This document shows positions 43,454 through 53,069 of a stretch of 64,000 nucleotides of DNA, piece by piece. Origin of the DNA: Chryseobacterium mulctrae (GTDB lineage Bacteria > Bacteroidota > Bacteroidia > Flavobacteriales > Weeksellaceae); assembly GCF_006175945.1 (NCBI RefSeq), contig NZ_VAJL01000001.1, forward strand, positions 4,535,001 through 4,599,000, read 5' to 3'. A model generated the notes under the pieces. It searched no databases, was not told where the DNA came from, and saw only the letters and a list, made by a program, of their open reading frames with translations. Both the position numbers and the translations under genes were made by a program. Position 1 is the first letter of the stretch. The number at the start of each line of letters is the position of its first letter.

Positions 43454-44332
43454 TTAATTATACAACGTTCCCGCATTTAAAATTGGCTGCGCTGCTTTTT
43501 CACCACAGAGAACAACCATTAAATTACTTACCATTGCTGCTTTTCTTTCGTCATCCAATTCAACAATATTTTCTTCCGAAAGTTTCTTTAAGGCTAAATC
43601 TACCATTCCGACTGCTCCTTCTACAATCTTAGTTCTTGCTGCAACAATTGCTGTTGCCTGTTGTCTTTGAAGCATTGCTCCTGCAATTTCAGATGCGTAT
43701 GCCAAGTGTGAAATTCTTGCTTCCTGAATGATAATTCCTGCTTTTGAAAGTCGGTCTGTTAATTCCTGTTCCAGAATCGAATTGATCTTTTCACCGCCTT
43801 CTCTTAAAGTAATTGGAGCGTGATCGTCTTCCAAATTATCGTAAGGGAAACTCATTGCCAAATGACGAACTGCCGCCTCACTCTGCATTTTTACAAAATC
43901 TGAATATCTTTCTACATCAAATGCAGCTTTGTAGGTGTCTCCTACTTTCCAAACCATAACAACCGCGATTTCGATAGGGTTACCCATTTTATCATTTACT
44001 TTCAAAGTCTGTCCCTGTAAGTTTTCTGAACGTAAAGACATTTTCTGAGATGAATACAAAGGGTTGATAAAAAACAGCCCGTTGTCTTTTACAGAGCCAA
44101 CATATTTCCCAAAGAAATTTAAAACTCTTGAATGATTAGGTTGAATAATCATTAAACCTTTCAATAAAAAACAGGTAATAAAAAATGAAATAATTGAAAT
44201 AATGATATAAGTGATATCCTGATTTTCTCCATCATTAATACCATAAATAAAAAGATAAGCTGAACCTCCCAATAAAAGAAGAGAGATTACGAGTGCCAAA
44301 TAACCTGACATTGGTTTTAAAGTTTTTTCCAT
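43454..44332 (-). CDS. SPFH domain (band 7) membrane protein
   Basis: A 292-residue protein with two N-terminal membrane segments (LALVISLLLLGGSAYLFIY and ITYIIISIISFFITCFLL) and an SPFH domain (about 60-235: NHSRVLNFFGKYVGSVKDNGLFF ... TDRLSKAGIIIQEARISHLAYASEIAGAMLQRQQA). The C-terminal helical region may oligomerise. Related proteins scaffold membrane microdomains or regulate proteases. No partner protease or NfeD gene is adjacent, only the small DNA-binding protein. Confidence 0.9.
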   Translation of the reverse strand: MEKTLKPMSGYLALVISLLLLGGSAYLFIYGINDGENQDITYIIISIISFFITCFLLKGLMIIQPNHSRVLNFFGKYVGSVKDNGLFFINPLYSSQKMSLRSENLQGQTLKVNDKMGNPIEIAVVMVWKVGDTYKAAFDVERYSDFVKMQSEAAVRHLAMSFPYDNLEDDHAPITLREGGEKINSILEQELTDRLSKAGIIIQEARISHLAYASEIAGAMLQRQQATAIVAARTKIVEGAVGMVDLALKKLSEENIVELDDERKAAMVSNLMVVLCGEKAAQPILNAGTLYN

Positions 44333-44463
44333 AAATGTAATTTTAAAGTGATATTATTTTGATATCATAAAGATATGAATTTTTAGTTATTAGTTATTAT
44401 ATTTCTTAATCTTCTTTTCTTATGGGCGTATTTTTTTAGTTAAAAATTTTTACTGTTTTAAAC

Positions 44464-44495
44464 AAAAAAAATCCCGAAAATAATTTTCGGGATTT
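44464..44495 (-). terminator. Terminator after ccsBA
   Basis: AAATCCCGAAAA (44469-44480), loop TAA, TTTTCGGGATTT (44484-44495), followed on minus by seven T. Confidence 0.9.
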
Positions 44496-44514
44496 CTATA
44501 AATATATGAATGAT

Positions 44515-47500
44515 TTATTTTTTCTTTAAAGCAACAAACTTAAAGTAAGATACTAATGCTAAAGTAAACATGGCTGCTAAACCGATATATACCCAAGCCG
44601 GAATTGGAACAGGATCTCCTGCTGCATAAGAGTGAAGCCCGCTTAAGTAGTAATTTACTCCGAAATACGTCATTACCATAGAACAGAAAGCAAACATTGT
44701 CGCTACGCTGAATGCCCATCTGCTTCTTAATCCAGGAACCAATCTCATGTGTAAAACAAATGCATACACCATAATTGAGATAAATGCCCATGTTTCTTTT
44801 GGATCCCAGCTCCAGTATCTCCCCCAAGATTCATTCGCCCAGATTCCACCTAAGAAGTTTCCTACGGTTAATGCAAAAAGTCCGATTGTTAAAGACATTT
44901 CAGATACAATTGCTAATTCTTTTAATGTTGAATCATTATGCAATTTGAACTGTTTTTTATCTGTAATGATATAAAATATCAGTGTAATTACAGCAATAAT
45001 CATCGACAATGCAAAGAAACCGTAACTCGATACAATAATAGCAACGTGTACAACTAGCCAATAAGATTTAAGAACCGGTGCCAAAGGTGTAATCTGCGGG
45101 TTAAGTGCTACTGCTCCATGAGCAAAGCCCATCATGATCACCGCAACCATAAATCCTGCTGCCGGAATTAATGCATTAGAATGGTTTTTATTTGATAATT
45201 TATTTTCAGAATCTTGTTGTTTCAATTTTGGATTTCCGAATCCGAAATAGAACATCATCCCTGCTGAAACTCCTATCCATGAAATGAAAATAATTGCTTC
45301 GTAACCGTTACTCCAAGGAGCGTGACCAGAAATATACCATCTTGCAATCAGTCCTAAAAAGTGTACAACGTAACCTACAAGACCAAGATAAATAATTCCT
45401 TTAATGATATTATTAAGAATTTTGGTAGGTTTAAATAATTCTACAAAACCTAAAATAAATACCAAACCACCAACGATAGTGTAGAAAATTAATAAGAAAA
45501 AATTGATATTTGCTTTATTAATAAAAACTTCTAAATCAACTTTCTCTTTTGAAGGAACAACTGCTTTCCCCCATTTCTGCTGATAGTCTGAAAGTTTTTT
45601 TAATTCAGCATCTGCTTTGCTCCAATCTCCTGTTTTTTGAGCCTGAAGTGCTTCTGCAAAATAAGGTCCCATTACTTTTTGAGATTCCATATCCGGTTCC
45701 ATTTTTTGATCAAGCCAAGAATGCCAAGTATGGTTGGGATCATTTTTTACCGGAACGATTCTCATGAATTGTCCACTGAAAAATTCATTAAAGATCTGAA
45801 CCTTTTCGTTTAATTTAATAACTTCCTTGTCATACTCAGACTGTAATGCCGGTTTTTTACGGAATGCGGTGTTATATTCTTCATCCAAAATATAAGTTAG
45901 GTTTCCGTTAGCATCAGATGGGAAAAGATTCATCAAAGTTGTATAACCGTCTTCGTTTGCTTTTACACGTTTTAAAAGAGCTTTTCCACCTTTCGCATCT
46001 ACTTTTATAAGAGGAACCATTGTCCAGCTTGGTGTATCTGTATTAATTGACAAAAACCATTGTTCAGCTGTTAAGTATTTTCCGTCAGTTCCTTTAAACT
46101 TATCTTTTTGATAAAGCTTTCTTAGAATATCTAAAGCCTGTGTATTAACCGGAACAATTCTTCCTTCGTAATTCTGTACCAAAAGATAGCCAAATTGATC
46201 TGCATGTTCTTTGCTAATTTTATTTCTCGAAATAATCTCGTCCGGCGAAATTATTCTCATTTTCGTCAAAGGAGCAGCTAAAGAATTAGAATTCTGCTGA
46301 CTTCCCTGTGATTGGGTTGCTTGAGGAGCTACTTCATGAGTATGACCATCTCCTTCTACATGTACATGTTCTCCACTTCCATCGTTTGTTCCATGCATTT
46401 CAATTTTCTGAGCGCTTAACGTTAAGCTTAAGAATAATAAAACAACTGTTGCTGCTCTTTTTTTATTGATATCTTTCAGCATTTTATTAAGTTTCCAGAA
46501 ATGTGTTCCTTTCCAGAAAAACATTACAAACATACCTCCGAATAAGAATGCATAACCGATGTAAGAAATTAAAGTTCCCCAATAATCGTGGTTTACAGAA
46601 AGTAAAGTTCCCATTCTATCCGGCGTATAACTTGCCTGGAAAAAACGGTAACCTTTATAATTAAGAACGTTATTCATATAGATTTTATAAGGAGTCTGTT
46701 TTCCTTCGTCGATGATTTTTACGTGACTTTCGTAGGCACTTGGAGATGAACTTCCAGGGTAAGTTTCCATTACGAAATCATCTAATTTTATAGCAAAAGG
46801 AGTGGTGTAAATTTTAGGACCAAACCCAACCATAATATTCAAACCATCCATTGTTACTTGTTTGTAAGCATTAGGATTTCCTCTTTCCACAGAAAGCTCT
46901 ACGATTTGTTTCGTTTTCGGACCTTCTATTTCTATCGTCATTGCATCAGGAACATTCTGATCTTTCTTTTTGTCACCTTCAAAAGCCATTAGCTTCCCTT
47001 TTTTAAGACCTTCAGGAACAACTAGCTTTAATTCGTTAATGCTGTAAAGGCTTCTTAAAACCAAAGGTTGATATTGATCTTTAGCCGTATTTCCGGTTGC
47101 CTGAGTTGCCATCGTCATGTACGTTGCATCAACAGGAGTTTTAATCAAAATCTGTCCGTTTTCTTGCTTAAATTCTACAGCACCGTCAATAGCTCTGTTG
47201 AAAGTAACCAAAGTTCCGTTGATAGATTTTGTTTCTCCGGATTTGATGTAAATATTTTGTCTTCCCATTTCTGCAGTAGACACCAAATGAAGATATTCTG
47301 CACCATTTGCATCAGCAACTAAACTGTCTTTTTTTCTCTGAACATAATCCAAAGTCTTTATCTTAACCTGTTTTCCGTGGAAATCATAAGTTGCTTTAAA
47401 ATCTTTGTGTAATGGTGACATTAGATAAGGAACATCTTGATAATTCAACACATCACCTTTATCTTCAATCTGAATTTTAAAGAATTGTTTGTCGGTAACG

Positions 47501-47844
47501 ATTTCGTTTGAAGTTTCACCTTCTCTGATTGTCATTTGCCCTTCAAAACTGATGTATCTTGTAATCGCACCCCCAATAAAAATAAAAACAAAGGCAAGGT
47601 GAAAAACCAAAAGTGGCCATTTTTCTCTTTTCCAAAGGCGGTAACGGTTAATGTTCCCACAAAAGTTGATAATGAGGAGAAGCATAATGAGCTCAAACCA
47701 TTTTGCTTCATAAATTAAGGCTTTTGCTGCAGGTGTTCCGTAATCGTTTTCTAGGAACGTCGCATAAGCCATGGAAAATGCGTAAACCAGCAATAGAACT
47801 GCCATTGTTCTGGTTGAAATAAGAATATCTTGGATCTTCTTCAT
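44515..47844 (-). CDS. ccsA: Cytochrome c maturation fusion protein, ResB-CcsA type (CcsBA)
   Basis: A 1109-residue membrane protein that carries heme out and attaches it to apocytochromes c (system II). The N-terminal half is ResB-like, with segments at about 10-30, 45-65, 70-95 and 420-450 and a large periplasmic region. The central part has a second periplasmic insert and a His-rich patch (HGTNDGSGEHVHVEGDGHTH). The C-terminal CcsA half, from about residue 770, has the heme-handling WWD domain WANESWGRYWSWDPKETWAF. Fusion of the two subunits is usual in Bacteroidota. Monocistronic, with promoter at 47865 and terminator. Confidence 0.93.
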   Translation of the reverse strand: MKKIQDILISTRTMAVLLLVYAFSMAYATFLENDYGTPAAKALIYEAKWFELIMLLLIINFCGNINRYRLWKREKWPLLVFHLAFVFIFIGGAITRYISFEGQMTIREGETSNEIVTDKQFFKIQIEDKGDVLNYQDVPYLMSPLHKDFKATYDFHGKQVKIKTLDYVQRKKDSLVADANGAEYLHLVSTAEMGRQNIYIKSGETKSINGTLVTFNRAIDGAVEFKQENGQILIKTPVDATYMTMATQATGNTAKDQYQPLVLRSLYSINELKLVVPEGLKKGKLMAFEGDKKKDQNVPDAMTIEIEGPKTKQIVELSVERGNPNAYKQVTMDGLNIMVGFGPKIYTTPFAIKLDDFVMETYPGSSSPSAYESHVKIIDEGKQTPYKIYMNNVLNYKGYRFFQASYTPDRMGTLLSVNHDYWGTLISYIGYAFLFGGMFVMFFWKGTHFWKLNKMLKDINKKRAATVVLLFLSLTLSAQKIEMHGTNDGSGEHVHVEGDGHTHEVAPQATQSQGSQQNSNSLAAPLTKMRIISPDEIISRNKISKEHADQFGYLLVQNYEGRIVPVNTQALDILRKLYQKDKFKGTDGKYLTAEQWFLSINTDTPSWTMVPLIKVDAKGGKALLKRVKANEDGYTTLMNLFPSDANGNLTYILDEEYNTAFRKKPALQSEYDKEVIKLNEKVQIFNEFFSGQFMRIVPVKNDPNHTWHSWLDQKMEPDMESQKVMGPYFAEALQAQKTGDWSKADAELKKLSDYQQKWGKAVVPSKEKVDLEVFINKANINFFLLIFYTIVGGLVFILGFVELFKPTKILNNIIKGIIYLGLVGYVVHFLGLIARWYISGHAPWSNGYEAIIFISWIGVSAGMMFYFGFGNPKLKQQDSENKLSNKNHSNALIPAAGFMVAVIMMGFAHGAVALNPQITPLAPVLKSYWLVVHVAIIVSSYGFFALSMIIAVITLIFYIITDKKQFKLHNDSTLKELAIVSEMSLTIGLFALTVGNFLGGIWANESWGRYWSWDPKETWAFISIMVYAFVLHMRLVPGLRSRWAFSVATMFAFCSMVMTYFGVNYYLSGLHSYAAGDPVPIPAWVYIGLAAMFTLALVSYFKFVALKKK

Positions 47845-47864
47845 GATTTTTTTTACTTGACATG

Positions 47865-47872
47865 CAAAAATA
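47865..47872 (-). promoter_or_regulatory. -7 promoter element of ccsBA
   Basis: Minus-strand TATTTTTG, 20 nt before the ATG at 47844. Confidence 0.65.
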
Positions 47873-48072
47873 AGGATGATAAACCGAAAGAGGGCTAAAA
47901 AAAGCTGTTTTTTATCACATTAAAAGGGATTTAGCTTATTTTGAAACATTCTTAATAAGCTGATTTTTATTAAATAAAACATAAAAACAGACATAGATTT
48001 CCAACATAAAATATCACATCAAAAAACAAACGTGTTTTCTCCTAAAAAATATTTAAAATCTAAAAAAAACAT

Positions 48073-48080
48073 TAAATTTG
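48073..48080 (+). promoter_or_regulatory. -7 promoter element of ftsK
   Basis: TAAATTTG fits TAnnTTTG, 14 nt before the ATG at 48095. It makes an upstream GTG at 48032 unlikely as start. Confidence 0.65.
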
Positions 48081-48094
48081 CCCAGACTGACATT

Positions 48095-50650
48095 ATGGAA
48101 AAGAAATCACAAAAAAAACAACCAGAAATGCCTGAAACAGGCAGAATCTTATCAAAACAACGTATTTTTTTCGGACTTACATCAATTGTTTTCGCCGGAG
48201 TACTTGCGCTGTCTTTTATCTCTTATTTAATGAATTGGAAGGCAGATCAAAGTCAGGCCGGAACAATTTTAGATAAATCGATAAAATCATCAAACATATT
48301 CGGAAAGCTGGGAGACTGGCTTGGTAATCTTTTTATTTTTGAAAGCATTGGTATTGCATCATTTATTGTTGCATTTCTATTTGTAGTTTTCGGAACAATG
48401 ATTTTAAAGAAAAAAATCTTTAAACCTTGGATGACTTTTGGTCACTCACTTTTCTTTATCTGCTGGTTACCCATTTTATTGGGAGCTATTACAAGGGGTA
48501 ACGGTAACGGTGGCGTTTTAAGCGGAGTTTATGGATATCAAATCATGGATTCTCTTTCTGCAATTATTGGAAATGTTGGGCTTTGGGTAGTTTTAGTAGT
48601 AAGTATTGCCCTATATTTTATTCTTGAATTTAATCTTAGACCAAGTTCAATAAAAGCTAAACTTGATATAATTAATGAAAATACCATCGGAAAAGTAAAA
48701 TCGATGATGCCAAATTCTGATCAAAATTTTGATGCCGATCAGGAATTGGAAGAAGAGGAAGTAAATGAGGAAGCACAAAATATTACGGTTACAGATTTAT
48801 CTGATAATAGAAAAACTCCTGAAGTTGCAAAACAAAATCCGGTTATTCAGGAAACGCAACCCATTCCAGAAGTTGAAACTATTGTAACGCCAAACCAGAC
48901 TTCTTTTGAAGATAACAAAGAAACTGCACCTACTTTAAATTTAAATATAACAACACCTGCAATTCCTGCTATAAAACCAGAAGATGCTTTTGATGCTCCG
49001 GTTTCAAATTCTTCACCTTCTACTTCTTTTTCTTCGTCTTCTGATGCGGATGAAATTAAATTTAAGGTAGAAGTTGCTCCTGTAATTGATATTATAGATG
49101 ATGCAGAAAAACAATCTCAGGATTTGGTTGACAAACATGGTTTGTATGATCACCGATTAGATTTGGCTAAATTCCAAATGCCTCCAATCGATTTATTGAA
49201 AGATTACGGAAATGAAGAAATCTCAATCAATAAAGAGGAATTAGAAGAAAATAAAAATAAAATTGTTGGACTTCTTAAAAACTTTAATGTCGGAATTGCT
49301 GAAATTAAGGCGACGATCGGACCAACGGTTACTTTGTATGAAATTGTACCGGAAGCAGGAATCAGAGTTGCTTCTATTAAAAAATTACAAGATGATATTG
49401 CATTGAACCTTTCCGCTTTAGGAATCAGAATTATCGCACCAATGCCTGGAAAAGGAACGATTGGAATTGAAGTTCCGAGAAAAAATCCTACAATGGTTTC
49501 TATGAGATCGGTCATTGCTTCTCAGAAATTCCAGAATACGGATATGGATTTGCCGGTAGTTTTTGGTAAAACAATTTCCAATGAAGTTTTCATGGCAGAT
49601 TTATCTAAAATGCCTCACCTTTTGATGGCGGGAGCAACAGGACAAGGAAAATCTGTGGGAATTAATGCAATTCTTACTTCTCTACTTTACAAAAAACATC
49701 CAAGTGAATTGAAGTTTGTAATGGTAGATCCTAAAAAAGTAGAACTTTCTTTATACTCAAAAATTGAAAGACATTATCTGGCAAAACTTCCGGATTCTGA
49801 TGATGCGATAATCACAGACACCAATAAAGTAATTAATACTTTGAACTCTCTTTGTGTAGAGATGGATCAGCGATATGATTTGCTTAAAAATGCTTTCTGT
49901 AAAAATTTAAAGGAATACAATAAAAAATTCACCGAAAGAAAATTAAACCCTGAAAACGGACACCGTTATTTGCCTTACATCGTTTTGGTAGTCGATGAGT
50001 TTGCAGATTTAATTATGACAGCAGGAAAAGAAGTGGAACTTCCGATTGCAAGATTGGCGCAGTTAGCAAGAGCGGTAGGAATTCACTTAATTGTTGCTAC
50101 ACAAAGACCTTCTGTGAATGTAATTACTGGTATGATTAAAGCAAACTTCCCGGCAAGAGCGGCATTTAGAGTAATTTCAAGTGTGGATTCAAGAACGATT
50201 TTAGATTCTACAGGTGCAGATCAGCTAATCGGTAAAGGTGATATGCTTTATTTCAACGGAAATGAAATCTTAAGACTTCAGTGTGCTTTTGTTGACACGC
50301 CGGAAGTTGAAAAATTGGCAGAATTTATTGGTGAACAGAAAGGTTATGCTTCTGCGTTCTTACTTCCTGAATTTGTTTCTGAAGAAGCGACAAGTACTGT
50401 AGGTGCATTTGATCCTAATGAAAAAGATGCTTTGTTTGAAGAAGCTGCAAGAATTATTGTTTCAACTCAGCAAGGTTCTACTTCAATGTTACAGAGACAG
50501 CTTAAATTAGGATATAACAGAGCCGGAAGAATTATGGATCAATTGGAAGCAAGCGGTATTGTTGGAGGGTTTAATGGTGCTAAAGCAAGAGAAGTTCTCA
50601 TCAGCGATTTGTATTCTTTGGAACAGTTTTTGGAAGATCTGCGAAATTAA
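48095..50650 (+). CDS. ftsK: DNA translocase FtsK/SpoIIIE
   Basis: An 851-residue septal ATPase that pumps chromosomal DNA during division. Four N-terminal membrane segments lie in residues about 25-190, followed by an acidic linker (about 200-335), an alpha/beta motor domain with Walker A AGATGQGKSVGINA and Walker B IVLVVDEFADLI, and a C-terminal gamma winged helix (TSMLQRQLKLGYNRAGRIMDQLE) that reads orientation sequences. Start set at MEKKSQKKQPEMP from the promoter position. First gene of a run with the lolA-like gene. Confidence 0.96.
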   Translation: MEKKSQKKQPEMPETGRILSKQRIFFGLTSIVFAGVLALSFISYLMNWKADQSQAGTILDKSIKSSNIFGKLGDWLGNLFIFESIGIASFIVAFLFVVFGTMILKKKIFKPWMTFGHSLFFICWLPILLGAITRGNGNGGVLSGVYGYQIMDSLSAIIGNVGLWVVLVVSIALYFILEFNLRPSSIKAKLDIINENTIGKVKSMMPNSDQNFDADQELEEEEVNEEAQNITVTDLSDNRKTPEVAKQNPVIQETQPIPEVETIVTPNQTSFEDNKETAPTLNLNITTPAIPAIKPEDAFDAPVSNSSPSTSFSSSSDADEIKFKVEVAPVIDIIDDAEKQSQDLVDKHGLYDHRLDLAKFQMPPIDLLKDYGNEEISINKEELEENKNKIVGLLKNFNVGIAEIKATIGPTVTLYEIVPEAGIRVASIKKLQDDIALNLSALGIRIIAPMPGKGTIGIEVPRKNPTMVSMRSVIASQKFQNTDMDLPVVFGKTISNEVFMADLSKMPHLLMAGATGQGKSVGINAILTSLLYKKHPSELKFVMVDPKKVELSLYSKIERHYLAKLPDSDDAIITDTNKVINTLNSLCVEMDQRYDLLKNAFCKNLKEYNKKFTERKLNPENGHRYLPYIVLVVDEFADLIMTAGKEVELPIARLAQLARAVGIHLIVATQRPSVNVITGMIKANFPARAAFRVISSVDSRTILDSTGADQLIGKGDMLYFNGNEILRLQCAFVDTPEVEKLAEFIGEQKGYASAFLLPEFVSEEATSTVGAFDPNEKDALFEEAARIIVSTQQGSTSMLQRQLKLGYNRAGRIMDQLEASGIVGGFNGAKAREVLISDLYSLEQFLEDLRN

Positions 50651-50727
50651 AATTTAAAAAAATCTACGATTTTAACTTTCAGAGAATATGAAAGTCTAAA
50701 GAATAGGAAAAATTAGAAAAATTTAGA

Positions 50728-51375
50728 ATGAAAAAAATAATATCAAAAATAGTTTTAGGAACATTAGTAGTAGGAAGTATTGGTTTTGTGCAGGCACAGA
50801 AAATTGATGCTAAAGCAAAAAAAATATTAGACGATATTACGGCGAACTACAATTCTAAGAAAAACTCATATTTCAAATTTGCTTTTGGAAGCGGAATGAA
50901 CGGAGCTGTTTCTAAAACAGAGCCTGGAATTTATTATTCTGCAGGTGATAAGTACAAGTTGAAAATCATGGAAACCGAACAGATTTTCGATGGTAATAAA
51001 ATCTATAACATCAATACCGAAGACATGGAAGTTACCGTTGCGAAACCAAACGCAAGCAGCACCATGTTCTCCCCTATCAATTATCTTACATCGTATAGAA
51101 AAGATTATAATGTTGCATACGGAGGGAAAAAAACAGTTGATGGTGTGAATGCAGATTTAATTAAATTAACTCCGGTAAAAGCAAATGGATTAAAATACAT
51201 TTATCTTTATGTAGATTCTGCGAAAAAGCAAATGCTGAAATTGGAACAACACGGAAACAATAAAGATATCTCTGTAATTGCGATAAAAGAATACAAAGAA
51301 AACCAGCAATTAGACCCGAATATGTTTGTTTTTGACAAGGCAAAATTCAAAAATTATCTTGTTACAGAATTATAA
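50728..51375 (+). CDS. LolA-like outer-membrane lipoprotein carrier family protein
   Basis: A 215-residue periplasmic protein with signal peptide MKKIISKIVLGTLVVGSIGFVQAQ. The mature part KIDAKAKKILDDITANYNSKKNSY and the repeated beta strands are the LolA-fold layout. It would move lipids or lipoproteins between membranes. It lies between ftsK and an LptF/G-like permease gene, an arrangement common in Bacteroidota. Whether it is the main LolA is not certain. Confidence 0.87.
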   Translation: MKKIISKIVLGTLVVGSIGFVQAQKIDAKAKKILDDITANYNSKKNSYFKFAFGSGMNGAVSKTEPGIYYSAGDKYKLKIMETEQIFDGNKIYNINTEDMEVTVAKPNASSTMFSPINYLTSYRKDYNVAYGGKKTVDGVNADLIKLTPVKANGLKYIYLYVDSAKKQMLKLEQHGNNKDISVIAIKEYKENQQLDPNMFVFDKAKFKNYLVTEL

Positions 51376-51397
51376 TTCTAAATAAATATTAAAATTT

Positions 51398-51427
51398 AAA
51401 GTCACAAAGAAAACTTTGTGGCTTTTT
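51398..51427 (+). terminator. Terminator after the lolA-like gene
   Basis: GTCACAAAG (51401-51409), AAAA loop, CTTTGTGGC (51414-51422), T run. One G-U pair. Confidence 0.8.
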
Positions 51428-51430
51428 CAT

Positions 51431-51438
51431 TAATTTTG
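51431..51438 (+). promoter_or_regulatory. -7 promoter element of the LptF/G permease gene
   Basis: TAATTTTG fits TAnnTTTG. The ATG at 51443 follows after four bases, so the message is probably leaderless, as with satD. Confidence 0.6.
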
Positions 51439-51442
51439 GCGA

Positions 51443-52897
51443 ATGTTTAAAATCTTAGACCGATATATCATCAAGACCTTTTTTGGTCCGTTTTTATTTA
51501 TATTCAGTGTACTGTTTTTTATATTTATTGTAAACATTATCTGGATTCAGCTTGGTCAGTTTATGGGTAAAGGTTTAACGACTTTACAGATCATGAAGCT
51601 CCTTTTCTATCTTGGAGTAAGTGTTGTAAGTATGGTTTTACCATTGACCGTTTTATTGGCAAGTATCATGTCTTTCGGTGAACTGGGAGAACGCTACGAA
51701 CTTGCCGCAATGAAAGCTGCCGGGATTTCTTTAACGCGAGTGATGATGCCGCTTTTGGGAGTAACTGCTGTTTTGGCAGTCATGCTCTACTTTTTTTCCA
51801 ACAATATTATCCCCGATTTTCAGAGGAAAGCGAAGAACATGCTTTTTAATATTGCTCAAACCAAACCTGCATTGAATTTTACTCCGGGACAATTTATCGA
51901 TCAATTACCTGGTGTTATGGTAAAATTTGATAAAATTAAAGGGGAAGATGGAAGAGATTTAGAAGGTGTTTTTATTCATAAAAAAGCAGGAAACTACGAA
52001 AATCAACAGACAATTGTTGCCGAAAAAGGAAAATTTGCGAACGCAAAAAATCCTAAATTCATGAAGCTTATTTTATATAACGGAAGTGTAATTGAAGACA
52101 GTTATGCCGGAAAACCCGATAATGTAAGATTAAAACAGCCCGATCAGGCAACAAAATTTGATAGCCTAACCATTCACTTCGATATTAGTGAATTGATTGA
52201 TAAAGCTATCGAAAAAGAACAGATTACAGACGATTACCGTTTTCAGACGTATACTGAACTTTTGGCTACGATTGATAAAACCAAAAAAGACAACACCAGA
52301 ACTGCAGATAATATCAGTAACGATATTATTTCTCAAACCAATGCTGTGATTACTTATATGGACAAAAATAAAACCAAAGCTCCTGTAAAATCACAATACA
52401 AACTAGATTCTATAAAAGGAGAAAAGAAACTGCAGCTTCTTACGAATGCATATTCAAGACTTGATAATCTCAAAACCAATCTGGATTCTAAAGACAAAGA
52501 ACTTGATCCGAGTGTTAAATATTTCAGTAAAGTTGTTATTTACCAGCAGAGAATTCTTACCTACTCTTTCACATGTATCATTTTCTTTATGATTGGTGCG
52601 AGTTTGGGATCTATTATCCGAAAAGGAGGAATGGGAGTTCCGGTTATCATAGCGATTATAATATTCATTATTTTTTATGTAATTAATGTAGGTTTTGAAA
52701 ATGTTGCTTGGTCCGGCAAAATGAGCCCATATCTTGCAGCTTGGCTTCCTAATATGATATTATTTCCTTTTGGAATTTTAATGACTTATAAAGCTTTGAC
52801 AGATTCTCAGTTATTCGATTCTGAAAAATACAAAGCCTTCTTTAAGCCTCTTACAAAACTCTTCGTAAAACAGAAAGAACATAAACGTTATCAATAA
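51443..52897 (+). CDS. LptF/LptG family lipopolysaccharide export permease
   Basis: A 484-residue YjgP/YjgQ-type permease. It begins MFKILDRYIIKTFFGPFLFIFSVLFF, the family start. N-terminal membrane segments cover about residues 10-30, 50-80 and 100-122; a periplasmic jellyroll-like part follows, then C-terminal segments about 375-395, 400-420 and 430-450. With a second such permease and LptB it should extract LPS from the inner membrane; the partner is not in this window. An inserted charged region (about residues 250-345) is longer than in E. coli LptF. Confidence 0.92.
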   Translation: MFKILDRYIIKTFFGPFLFIFSVLFFIFIVNIIWIQLGQFMGKGLTTLQIMKLLFYLGVSVVSMVLPLTVLLASIMSFGELGERYELAAMKAAGISLTRVMMPLLGVTAVLAVMLYFFSNNIIPDFQRKAKNMLFNIAQTKPALNFTPGQFIDQLPGVMVKFDKIKGEDGRDLEGVFIHKKAGNYENQQTIVAEKGKFANAKNPKFMKLILYNGSVIEDSYAGKPDNVRLKQPDQATKFDSLTIHFDISELIDKAIEKEQITDDYRFQTYTELLATIDKTKKDNTRTADNISNDIISQTNAVITYMDKNKTKAPVKSQYKLDSIKGEKKLQLLTNAYSRLDNLKTNLDSKDKELDPSVKYFSKVVIYQQRILTYSFTCIIFFMIGASLGSIIRKGGMGVPVIIAIIIFIIFYVINVGFENVAWSGKMSPYLAAWLPNMILFPFGILMTYKALTDSQLFDSEKYKAFFKPLTKLFVKQKEHKRYQ

Positions 52898-52903
52898 TAA
52901 TTT

Positions 52904-52931
52904 AATCCGAAAGAAATTTCGGATTTTTTTT
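52904..52931 (+). terminator. Terminator after the permease gene
   Basis: AATCCGAAA (52904-52912), GAAA loop, TTTCGGATT (52917-52925), then a T run. Confidence 0.92.
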
Positions 52932-52986
52932 GCTATTTTTTCTTACCTGATTGTTGTCATTTTTATGGTAAATATAATTCTTGAAG

Positions 52987-53017
52987 TTGTGAGGTGATTC
53001 ATTAATAAATATATTTG
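52987..53017 (+). promoter_or_regulatory. Promoter of the 286-residue lipoprotein gene
   Basis: TTG (52987-52989), 20-nt spacer, TATATTTG (53010-53017). Good consensus. Confidence 0.8.
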
Positions 53018-53069
53018 CATTATTTTTTATTCAATAACTAGTGATTTTTAATTTTAAAAATAAATTTAA

